Below, piece after piece: positions 1 to 6,482 of a DNA stretch of 17,272 nt; the stretch's first letter is position 1, and every line of letters begins with the position of its first letter. The stretch spans positions 1-17,272 of the forward strand of contig CALKIR010000066.1 in the NCBI GenBank assembly GCA_937995985.1, given 5' to 3'. The stretch comes from an uncultured Alcaligenaceae bacterium (lineage in GTDB: Bacteria; Pseudomonadota; Gammaproteobacteria; Burkholderiales; Burkholderiaceae_B). Below the pieces are notes generated by a model. That model was not told the origin of the DNA. It saw only the letters and a list, made by a program, of their open reading frames with translations, and did not search any database. The translations under genes were made by a program, and so were the position numbers.

Positions 1-10
1 TTAAAAATAG

Positions 11-2236
11 TTATTGCTCACGCAGTAGCCTCAAGCTATTAGCAACCACTAATAAACTTGCACCCACATCTGCACAGACAGCCATCCACATCGCCGCATC
101 ACCAAACACTGCCCACAGTAAAAAAACAGCCTTAATGATCAGTGCCGCACTAATATTTTGCACCAATACAGCATGCAAACGCTGTGATAAGCCAAGCGCC
201 CAGTGAATCTTGCCTAGGTCATCATTCATAATAGCTACATCTGCCGTCTCAATGGCCATATCCGACCCTAAAGACCCCATTGCAAAGCCAATATCTGCCT
301 CAGCTAATGCGGGCGCATCATTGATGCCATCCCCAACCATCCCCACCACATAACTCTGGCGCTCACGCTGCACAAAGCGGAGCTTATCTTGGGGCAATAA
401 CCCTCCATAAACCTCATTAATACCCAATTGCTGCCCGACATGAGCTACGGCAGCAGGCGCATCCCCAGATAAAATAGCTAATCGCACATGCTTGCTCTGC
501 AAAGCCCGAATACTGTCTCTCACCCCATCTTTGAGTCTGTCTTGCAGCACAAACAATGCCAACACATGATTATTAGCACTTAAAAAAACAAAAGACGCGC
601 CTTGTTCCACCCCAGCTTGGTACAAAGCATGCAATGAGGATGGTACATATTGTAACGCATTGTCAATAGAATGCTCCGCCCCAACAGCCCAAATAAGCTG
701 TCCGAGCTTATAGTGCACCCCATCAATCATGCACTGCACGCCACGCCCTGGCAAAGCCTCGAAACCATCCTGGCCCCCCACCCCGGTACACACATGACAA
801 GACTCTGTGCGCACCCCCTGAGCCACCGCAACCGACGCAGGATGATCGGAACGCTCTGCTAAATAATAAGCAATCGCCAACACTTGGTTATTATCTACTC
901 CAGGCACCACACCATACCGCACCAGACTGGGCCGCCCTGTAGTAACCGTCCCCGTCTTATCCAGAGCCAAGAGACCTAAATGGCGTAAACGTTCTATATA
1001 GACGCCCCCTTTTATCAACACCCCATGACGAGCGGCTACAGCCAAAGCGCTCACCACCGCTACTGGAGTAGATATAACCAGTGCACAAGGGCAAGCAATC
1101 ACTAATAAAACCAATGCTTTGTAGGTTGATTCAAACCAGCCCATCCCCCCCACTAAAGGAGGAATAAGAGCCACTCCAAAAGCCAACAATACAACTATAG
1201 GAGTATAAATGCGCGCAAAGCGATCGACGAACCGCTCTAAGGCAGCACGCCCTTGTTGAGCATTGTGCACCGCCTGCGCAATACGTGCTAAGGTGCTTTC
1301 AGTCGCTCGACCGTGACTTTGAATGTGCAACTCACCCATACCATTAATGGCTCCAGCATAGACACTATCACCTACTTTTTTGGGCACCATCATGCTTTCA
1401 CCAGTAATTGGAGCTTGGTTTACATCAGACTGCCCAGAAACAACGACCCCATCCAAACCAATACGCTCCCCTGGACGAACACGAAAGATACTCCCCGAGG
1501 CAACCATGTTGGTGTCTTGTTCTTGCCACTGCTGTGTTGATGAGTTCCACACCTCTACCTGATCGGGCGCCACAGACAACAACTGCTCTACAGCATCCCG
1601 CGCACGCACCAAAGAACGTGCCTCAATCCATTCAGCCAAAGCAAACAAGGACATGACCATGGCTGCTTCAGGCCACTCTCCAATAATTAATGCTCCCGTA
1701 ACCGCAATGCTCATTAATGCATTGATATTCAAATTACGATTTTTAAGCGCTATCCAGCCCTTTTTATAAACCTGCCCTCCTGAAAGAACAATAGCCAGCA
1801 GCGCTAAAACAAACCAAATAAAATGCGCTCCCCCTCCCCAGCTGCCTATTTCTGCCACCAAAGCCAATGCCACAGCAGCTACGATGCGATAAAAGGCTTT
1901 GTGCTGTTTGGACTGCGGACGTGCAGAACCAGCACAACAAGGCTGCGCCGTTGATGCACCTGCCTCTGCTGTCCGTGCTGATACCTGCTGTGCCTTATCC
2001 ACTAACACGGGATGAAAGCCCAACTCTTTTAATGCCGCCTCAATAGCAGGACGCAGCCCCGTGCGATGCACCACTGTTAATTGGCGCTGCATCAGCTGAA
2101 AACCCAACTGCGTGATTCCCTCTTGCTGCCCCAGTCGTTTACGAATCAACCCCTCTTCAGTGGGGCAATCCATTTCTTCAATGTGCCATTGACTGTGCTC
2201 TAAAGAATATGATGCCGAACGCTGTTTTGACTCCAT
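11..2236 (-). CDS. cadA: Cd/Zn/Pb-translocating P1B-type ATPase
   Basis: Inner-membrane heavy-metal efflux ATPase of about 741 residues, exporting divalent soft metals (Cd, Zn, Pb) using ATP. Visible motifs: an N-terminal metal-binding domain with MDCPTEE at 22-28 in place of the usual CxxC, a CC pair at 100-101, TGES at 278-281 (actuator), the transmembrane CPC at 382-384, DKTGT at 426-430 with the phosphorylated Asp426, the HP dipeptide at 465-466, and GDGINDAP at 635-642. Lys702 and Asp723 in the last membrane helices match the residues that mark Zn/Cd/Pb pumps rather than Cu pumps. I chose the ATG at 2236; an in-frame TTG six codons earlier is less likely. It diverges from the MerR-family regulator and a MerR-type promoter lies upstream. 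The family (ZntA/CadA) is very secure; the exact metal is inferred. Confidence 0.95.
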   Translation of the reverse strand: MESKQRSASYSLEHSQWHIEEMDCPTEEGLIRKRLGQQEGITQLGFQLMQRQLTVVHRTGLRPAIEAALKELGFHPVLVDKAQQVSARTAEAGASTAQPCCAGSARPQSKQHKAFYRIVAAVALALVAEIGSWGGGAHFIWFVLALLAIVLSGGQVYKKGWIALKNRNLNINALMSIAVTGALIIGEWPEAAMVMSLFALAEWIEARSLVRARDAVEQLLSVAPDQVEVWNSSTQQWQEQDTNMVASGSIFRVRPGERIGLDGVVVSGQSDVNQAPITGESMMVPKKVGDSVYAGAINGMGELHIQSHGRATESTLARIAQAVHNAQQGRAALERFVDRFARIYTPIVVLLAFGVALIPPLVGGMGWFESTYKALVLLVIACPCALVISTPVAVVSALAVAARHGVLIKGGVYIERLRHLGLLALDKTGTVTTGRPSLVRYGVVPGVDNNQVLAIAYYLAERSDHPASVAVAQGVRTESCHVCTGVGGQDGFEALPGRGVQCMIDGVHYKLGQLIWAVGAEHSIDNALQYVPSSLHALYQAGVEQGASFVFLSANNHVLALFVLQDRLKDGVRDSIRALQSKHVRLAILSGDAPAAVAHVGQQLGINEVYGGLLPQDKLRFVQRERQSYVVGMVGDGINDAPALAEADIGFAMGSLGSDMAIETADVAIMNDDLGKIHWALGLSQRLHAVLVQNISAALIIKAVFLLWAVFGDAAMWMAVCADVGASLLVVANSLRLLREQ

Positions 2237-2289
2237 AAGAGGCCCACCACGCAAAAATAAATAATGAATACACTAAAATCCCTATCTAT

Positions 2290-2321
2290 TAGTGAACACC
2301 CTGTAGTAACTACAAGGTCAA
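2290..2321 (-). promoter_or_regulatory. CadR/MerR-type operator and promoter of the metal ATPase gene
   Basis: On the minus strand a -35 TTGACC (plus-strand 2316-2321) and a poor -10 TCACTA (2290-2295) are separated by 20 bases, longer than the normal 17. The spacer region holds a near-perfect inverted repeat at 2298-2318 (arms ACCTTGTAGT and ACTACAGGGT around one base, one mismatch). Overlong spacing with a dyad between the elements is the hallmark of promoters untwisted by metal-bound MerR-family activators, and the repeat resembles known CadR/PbrR/ZntR operators. It lies upstream of the ATPase gene and between it and cadR. Confidence 0.85.
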
Positions 2322-2435
2322 GCCTGCGTATCATCAAACTATTAAATAGGCCTCTATTTTTGCTAAGATCGAACCTAAACCCTGCGCCCACTCTCACTTT
2401 AAATAGCGCACCTGCTTGAACCCTAAAGGCTAACC

Positions 2436-2867
2436 ATGAAAATAGGCGTACTGTCAGAAAAGACGGGAATCCCCGTAGAAACCATCCGTTATTACGAGCG
2501 TGTTCAGCTGCTGCCCGCCCCAGCGCGCACCGACAGTAATTACAGGGTCTATACCCCCTTACATTTAGAGCGTCTACGTTTTATTCGTAACTGCCGCAGC
2601 CTAGACATGACCCATGAGGAAATTCGCAGCCTGCTGGTCTACTTAGATTCACCTGGGGAAAACTGTGAGCCGGTAACGGCCCTAATTGCGGAACATCTTG
2701 AACATGTCGATGTACGGCTCAAGGAGCTGGCACACCTACGCCAACAGCTCCAAGAACTGCAGCATGTATGCGAACACGACGGAGATACCTCAAGCTGTGG
2801 TATTTTAAAAAGCTTGTTAAAAATGCAACCCTTAGAGAAAAGCCCTGGAGATACCCACCTGAGCTAA
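2436..2867 (+). CDS. cadR: MerR-family Cd(II)/Pb(II)-responsive regulator (CadR/PbrR type)
   Basis: Cytoplasmic metal-sensing transcription factor of 143 residues, the usual length. The N-terminus has the MerR winged helix (MKIGVLSEKTGIPVETIRYYE, about 1-21, continuing to 70), then a long dimerisation helix (about 80-110). Cys77, Cys112 and Cys121 sit where the metal-binding cysteines of CadR/PbrR proteins lie; Cys53 is extra. There is no His-rich tail of the kind some CadR proteins carry. It is divergent from the ATPase gene, with 199 bases between the starts, and its predicted operator lies in that gap. It should activate the exporter when Cd or Pb is bound. A ZntR-like Zn preference cannot be excluded, but the cysteine spacing favours CadR/PbrR. 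Confidence 0.9.
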   Translation: MKIGVLSEKTGIPVETIRYYERVQLLPAPARTDSNYRVYTPLHLERLRFIRNCRSLDMTHEEIRSLLVYLDSPGENCEPVTALIAEHLEHVDVRLKELAHLRQQLQELQHVCEHDGDTSSCGILKSLLKMQPLEKSPGDTHLS

Positions 2868-2880
2868 TGCGCTCTTGTAA

Positions 2881-3228
2881 TTAGCTATTATTCTGCGGCT
2901 GTTTACAAAAAATAGCGTGCAGAGTTTGCATAATATGCAAGACATCCGGACTGGCAATGCGATAATACACGTACTTACCTTCTCGACGCGTTGCCACGAG
3001 GCGGTCCTTGCGTAACACTGTCAACTGCTGTGACAAGGTAGGCTGTTGTATGCCGCCCTCCTTGCCAATCTCTGTAACATTTTTTTCCCCGTCCACCAAT
3101 AAACACAAAATCATCAAGCGATCAGGGTTTGCCAACCGGCTTAGCAATACTGAAGCCTCTGAAGCGACTTCTTTTAATTCATCTACGTGTAAAAATTCAG
3201 CACTGTCAATCATTGTCATAATAGTCAT
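2881..3228 (-). CDS. bigR: ArsR-family persulfide-sensing repressor (BigR/SqrR type)
   Basis: Winged-helix repressor of 115 residues. ArsR signatures: RLANPDRLMILCLL (31-44), the recognition helix around QQPTLSQQLTVLR (61-73), and the wing RREGKYVYYRI (81-91). Cys42 and Cys108 match the cysteine pair that forms a disulfide or polysulfide bridge in BigR/SqrR; the metal-binding ELCVCDL motif of ArsR/SmtB is absent. I chose the ATG at 3228 (AGGG about five bases upstream) rather than an earlier in-frame start that would run through the AT-rich operator region. It is divergent from a persulfide dioxygenase gene, the classic partner of BigR, and convergent with cadR (13 bases between stops). It probably represses the dioxygenase and itself until reactive sulfur species accumulate. 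Confidence 0.88.
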   Translation of the reverse strand: MTIMTMIDSAEFLHVDELKEVASEASVLLSRLANPDRLMILCLLVDGEKNVTEIGKEGGIQQPTLSQQLTVLRKDRLVATRREGKYVYYRIASPDVLHIMQTLHAIFCKQPQNNS

Positions 3229-3240
3229 CACCCTAGATTC

Positions 3241-3260
3241 ATTATATAAAATAATATAAC
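3241..3260. promoter_or_regulatory. AT-rich palindrome, probable BigR-type operator
   Basis: TTATAT (3242-3247) and ATATAA (3254-3259) form a perfect inverted repeat around six bases, in the 71-base gap between the divergent repressor and dioxygenase genes. TATAAT-like sequences occur here on both strands, so a repressor bound here would block both promoters. Known BigR boxes are also AT-rich palindromes. AT-rich palindromes arise easily by chance, so the assignment leans on context. Confidence 0.55.
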
Positions 3261-3299
3261 ATGAGTGCATCCACAAATATTATTAAAAGGGGTTCCGTT

Positions 3300-4166
3300 A
3301 TGGAAAAAGTTCAAGTCATCCCATTCTTTGATCCCTATACCTCAACCTACACCTATATTGTTCATGGCAGTCAACAAGCGGAATGCGCAGTAATTGATTC
3401 TGTACTCGATTATGAGCCTAAAGCAGCGCGTATCAGCACCGTCTCCGCACAAAAAGTTGTTGACTACATTAAAAGCCATCAACTAAAGCTTCAATGGATC
3501 TTGGAAACCCATGCTCACGCGGATCATCTATCTGCTTCAGCTTGGTTAAAAGAGCAGCTTGGGGGGCAAACGGCCATTGGCAATCCTATTACCACAGTAC
3601 AATCCACCTTCAAGAAAATCTATAACCTCGGCGACGAGGTCTATATTGATGGCCGCCCTTTTGACCGCCTATTGAATGCCGGTGAACGTTTTCATATCGG
3701 CAATATTGCAGTAGACGTTTTGCATGTTCCTGGTCACACTCCAGCGGATATGGCCTACCATGTTCATGGTGCCGGCATTTTTGTAGGCGATACCATTTTT
3801 CAACCGGATGTAGGAACAGCACGCTGCGATTTTCCAGGTGGGGACGCACAAACTCTCTATCGCTCAATCCAAAAATTATATGAATTTCCCGATGACACGG
3901 TTTTATTTATGTGTCATGACTACCCCCCTCAAGGACGCGCCCCCAAGGCAACCAGCACCGTTGGGGAACAAAAAAAACATAACATCCATGTGCACACAGG
4001 CATAAGTGAAGCAGAGTTTGTTACATTGCGTGAACAACGCGATGCGACCCTCGCTATGCCAAGGCTATTACTCCCCTCGCTACAGGTTAATATTCGCGCA
4101 GGTGAATTACCAGAGCCAGAACATAACAACCACCGCTACTTAAAAATCCCCTTAAACATGTTTTAA
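3300..4166 (+). CDS. blh: Persulfide dioxygenase-like MBL-fold hydrolase (ETHE1/Blh family)
   Basis: Cytoplasmic protein of 288 residues in the metallo-beta-lactamase superfamily. By family it is a non-haem iron dioxygenase that oxidises glutathione persulfide to sulfite and glutathione. The metal motif THAHADH is at 70-76; His71, His146 (PGHTP) and Asp164 (GDTIF) match the iron ligands of ETHE1, and His206 (MCHDY) completes the MBL set. GTARCDFPGGDA (172-183) is the substrate-side signature of persulfide dioxygenases. No rhodanese domain is fused. The start at 3300 follows AAAAGGGG at good spacing; an earlier ATG at 3261 has no ribosome site and lies beside the operator. Paired with the BigR-type repressor it forms the known bigR-blh sulfide-detoxification module. 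A glyoxalase II role is less likely given the signature. Confidence 0.9.
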   Translation: MEKVQVIPFFDPYTSTYTYIVHGSQQAECAVIDSVLDYEPKAARISTVSAQKVVDYIKSHQLKLQWILETHAHADHLSASAWLKEQLGGQTAIGNPITTVQSTFKKIYNLGDEVYIDGRPFDRLLNAGERFHIGNIAVDVLHVPGHTPADMAYHVHGAGIFVGDTIFQPDVGTARCDFPGGDAQTLYRSIQKLYEFPDDTVLFMCHDYPPQGRAPKATSTVGEQKKHNIHVHTGISEAEFVTLREQRDATLAMPRLLLPSLQVNIRAGELPEPEHNNHRYLKIPLNMF

Positions 4167-4205
4167 GCATATAAGCAACAAGTAGACAAGGGCGCATCAG
4201 CGCAC

Positions 4206-4853
4206 TTATTTTCCATGAAGATAGTCACGATCTAAAAAGGTCGTGACCCAGACTGGTTTATAGGCTACTAAGCCGGCAATACACATACCATTTAATACCC
4301 CTTCGGGAAACAGCATCAACAACACAATGGCAAAATAATCATCCATCACCACATGCCATGGAAAGGCCCCAACTAGCTTGTAGTACACAGCAAAACTAAA
4401 CATCTGCACTACAATGGTCAAAGCCGCATTAAAAAATGCAGCTACAAATATATACACAAATAAGTGCCGGCTTAAGTAACTATATGTAAGAAGAAATAGA
4501 AAATAAGTGAAGCAAATGGGCACTATCATGCCCAAAAACAAATTAACACTGAAATCCTGCCAGGCATACAGGCCAAATACTGTCAAGAGCACCAAAGCAA
4601 GAGGCGCCACCACAATACTTAAACGCCATCCCAACATCAAAGTAAGCGCAGTAAGCCCAAGAAAATGCACATCTAAACCAGGCTGAATACCTGTTTTCAA
4701 GGCCCAAAGTAAAAACAAAACTAAAATGCATACCCCTATCTGCTGGCGTAACTCAGGCCGCTTGAATAATTGGCGATAGTCCAAATTAATCAAGGCTAAC
4801 CGATAAATAGCCACAGATGCCACAAGAAAAACAGCTTGTAATAGCCACTGCAT
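4206..4853 (-). CDS. CbiM-like energy-coupling factor permease, stand-alone membrane protein
   Basis: Integral membrane protein of about 215 residues with roughly six hydrophobic segments. The segment PGLDVHFLGLTALTLMLGW (58-76) and the later FPEGVLNG (182-189) are characteristic of the CbiM-like group (COG3235), related to the substrate-binding membrane components of ECF cobalt/nickel transporters. In true CbiM an N-terminal His coordinates the metal; that start is not present here, although His63 remains in the conserved HFLG. No CbiN, CbiQ or CbiO gene is nearby, so the transport mechanism and substrate are unknown; metal uptake is only a guess. The ATG at 4853 is preferred because homologues begin close to the first helix; a GTG at 4883 in the same frame is the alternative, and neither has a strong ribosome site. 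Confidence 0.7.
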   Translation of the reverse strand: MQWLLQAVFLVASVAIYRLALINLDYRQLFKRPELRQQIGVCILVLFLLWALKTGIQPGLDVHFLGLTALTLMLGWRLSIVVAPLALVLLTVFGLYAWQDFSVNLFLGMIVPICFTYFLFLLTYSYLSRHLFVYIFVAAFFNAALTIVVQMFSFAVYYKLVGAFPWHVVMDDYFAIVLLMLFPEGVLNGMCIAGLVAYKPVWVTTFLDRDYLHGK

Positions 4854-5151
4854 GAGACTCTTATGCTCCCTTACAAAACCCACCAGCTTCTAAGAACATG
4901 ATTCCCCCTATGCTAGCACCAGAAAATCTTGCCGTACACGAACATTATGCCTATCCATTAGGCACTAAAGCCACACTTTATCCTTCATATCGCCCAACCA
5001 CTTGCCAAAGAATAAACTCATTGCTAGAATACATCCTTTAAGAAATTTGGCTCTTAGCCCATAGCAGTGGGATACTGAGTGCAACATTTTTAGCGCCAGA
5101 AAAACAACCACTTGCAATTTTGAAAATTTCTTTTTATAATCTAGTTTTTAT
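4854..5151. other. 298-base gap with a tRNA promoter and a possible small or broken reading frame
   Basis: The right end holds the tRNA-Asn promoter. On the plus strand a 47-codon frame opens with ATG at 4898 and stops at 5041 (start MIPPMLAPENLAV). The same frame then stays open to the tRNA, so one stop separates two open stretches. No ribosome site precedes the ATG and I do not recognise the product. A short inverted repeat TGCCTA/TAGGCA lies at 4948-4964. No riboswitch fold was recognised upstream of the CbiM-like gene. Confidence 0.4.
5112..5140 (+). promoter_or_regulatory. Sigma-70 promoter of tRNA-Asn
   Basis: TTGCAA at 5112-5117 and a perfect TATAAT at 5135-5140 are separated by 17 bases. 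Transcription would begin about five bases before the mature tRNA 5' end, leaving a very short leader. Confidence 0.85.
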
Positions 5152-5227
5152 TCCCCGATAGCTCAGTCGGTAGAGCGACGGACTGTTAATCCGCAGGTCG
5201 CAGGTTCGAGCCCTGCTCGGGGAGCCA
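5152..5227 (+). tRNA. tRNA-Asn (GTT)
   Basis: A 76-base cloverleaf. The 7-bp acceptor stem TCCCCGA/TCGGGGA is perfect, the anticodon loop CTGTTAA reads GTT, the T loop is GGTTCGAGCCC, and the CCA end is encoded. The pattern closely matches bacterial tRNA-Asn. It is single, with its own promoter and terminator, and not part of a tRNA cluster within the window. Confidence 0.97.
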
Positions 5228-5235
5228 GAATTCTT

Positions 5236-5268
5236 AAAGCCACCATTTAGGTGGCTTTTTTATTTTTT
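5236..5268 (+). terminator. Rho-independent terminator of tRNA-Asn
   Basis: GCCACC (5239-5244) and GGTGGC (5250-5255) form a six-pair GC-rich stem with a five-base loop, extended by AAA/TTT. A T-rich run follows to about 5268. It lies 8 bases after the tRNA CCA end. The opposite-strand signal is weak, so it mainly serves the tRNA. Confidence 0.9.
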
Positions 5269-5337
5269 GGCCTATGAATAGCAGCTCACACTCAATCTAA
5301 ATACATCTTTTTTTAAGCCTCCCAAAAAATTTATTTA

Positions 5338-6249
5338 CTATTGTGGTGCATCTTTACTTATCGCGTTGATTCTTTGTACCACAACTGAAATAAAATCCTC
5401 CATCAGCTCTGGGAGCCGCCGCCCTTTCATAACCTGCACTTGCAGCATGCGTGCATGCATTTCAGGATTTAATAAAGGCTTAGCAAGCAACCCGGAGCTT
5501 TTTAAACGACGCCCTACTGATACATAGCTTGCAAACAATATTGCTTGGGACAAATGCACGTAAGGATGCAAAGCCTGCGCATGATTACAATAAAGCACTG
5601 GCTCCACCCAACGGCCGCTCATATTGCAGGCCCGCTGATAAAGTTTATACGTTGACGTACCCTTATCCGTCAAAACAATGGGATAGTTTTGTACCTCATC
5701 TAAACTGAGACGGCGGCGATGCGCCAAAGGATGACCGACTGCCATCACGGCCAAAGCAGGGGCACGGCATGTAAAACGTACAGCCACAGCAGGATCCGGA
5801 CGCGTACTAAATGTAACCGCTAAATCTGCTGTCCCCGTCACAACGCGACGGGTAGCCTCAGAGGCAGAGCTCACAATCAAATGAAAACGCACTTGGGGAT
5901 GCGACTCCCGAAACTCTGCCATTAACCCTGGAATTAAATCATTCGCTACCCCTTGCGTACAAGCCACTCGAATAGGCTGATTGATCGCCTTGCTTAATGA
6001 TTCTATTTCTTGCAATGTCGTTTGAGTCTCTAATTGCATGCGCCGAACATGAGCCAGCAACACCTCTCCCGCTTGAGTTAAGCGCATCCCTTGGACACTG
6101 CGCTCAAAAAGCTTCGCACCTACCCTTTTTTCTAAAGCATTAATTTGCCGGCTCACGGCTGACACAGCAATATCCAACTCATCAGCCGCCGCACTCATAC
6201 TGCCTCTGAGGGCAACTTCGTAAAAATACTTTAACGCTAACGCTTGCAC
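5338..6249 (-). CDS. LysR-family transcriptional regulator
   Basis: DNA-binding regulator of about 303 residues, standard for the family. The N-terminal winged helix-turn-helix (about 1-60) has the typical pattern ALKYFYEVALRGSMSAAADEL ... AVSRQINALEKRVGAKLFER. The rest is the periplasmic-binding-protein-like effector domain (about 90-295). I chose the GTG at 6249: AAAGGA lies six bases upstream and it gives the usual LysR N-terminus. A TTG at 6306 would add 19 unusual residues. It is divergent from the peptide-transporter operon, the classic arrangement for a local regulator. An LTTR-like site overlaps that operon's -35. The inducer is unknown, perhaps the transported compound. Confidence 0.92.
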   Translation of the reverse strand: MQALALKYFYEVALRGSMSAAADELDIAVSAVSRQINALEKRVGAKLFERSVQGMRLTQAGEVLLAHVRRMQLETQTTLQEIESLSKAINQPIRVACTQGVANDLIPGLMAEFRESHPQVRFHLIVSSASEATRRVVTGTADLAVTFSTRPDPAVAVRFTCRAPALAVMAVGHPLAHRRRLSLDEVQNYPIVLTDKGTSTYKLYQRACNMSGRWVEPVLYCNHAQALHPYVHLSQAILFASYVSVGRRLKSSGLLAKPLLNPEMHARMLQVQVMKGRRLPELMEDFISVVVQRINAISKDAPQ

Positions 6250-6362
6250 AACTTTTCCTTTTACAACATCTGTACTGCCTAGTAATGGTACTCCCAAACG
6301 AACCAAAAATACTAGGGTTTTCCTGAGGTTTATCTACTCTAAATTAGAAACCATTAGCACTT

Positions 6363-6377
6363 TATATGCATTGTATA
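6363..6377. promoter_or_regulatory. Candidate LysR-type binding site
   Basis: TATA-N7-TATA dyad containing a T-N11-A pattern (T6363 to A6375), in the gap between the divergent LysR gene and the transporter operon. It overlaps the -35 of the operon promoter. T-N11-A is a loose motif, so this is a positional candidate only. Confidence 0.35.
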
Positions 6378-6399
6378 GAAAGTTTTGCTTATTTATACT
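6371..6399 (+). promoter_or_regulatory. Sigma-70 promoter of the peptide-transporter operon
   Basis: TTGTAT (6371-6376) and TATACT (6394-6399) are separated by 17 bases. The start site would be near 6406, giving a leader of roughly 75 bases before the binding-protein ATG at 6483. Confidence 0.6.
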
Positions 6400-6429
6400 G
6401 AATAAACTAATTCGCTACTCATCCTAAAC

Positions 6430-6448
6430 AAGGCTCTAACCGAGCCTT
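6430..6448 (+). other. Hairpin in the 5' leader of the transporter operon
   Basis: AAGGCTC (6430-6436) and GAGCCTT (6442-6448) form a perfect seven-pair stem with a five-base loop, followed by TTATTT. It lies between the predicted promoter and the strong ribosome site AAGGAGG (6471-6477). It could stabilise the mRNA 5' end or act as a weak attenuator; the T-run is too interrupted for a convincing terminator. Confidence 0.5.
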
Positions 6449-6482
6449 TATTTCACTCAACCTCATCCTCAAGGAGGTATTC

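Noticed and set aside
671..1656. Several plus-strand open frames opposite the metal ATPase gene
   Set aside because: They lie antisense to a gene with complete P-type ATPase motifs and show no recognisable domains or ribosome sites.
4192..4215. Terminator between the dioxygenase and CbiM-like genes
   Set aside because: The GCGC-ATCA-GCGC stem has only four pairs and no clean T-run.
4854..5111. Cobalamin or other riboswitch upstream of the CbiM-like gene
   Set aside because: No conserved B12-box or recognisable aptamer core could be found on the minus strand.
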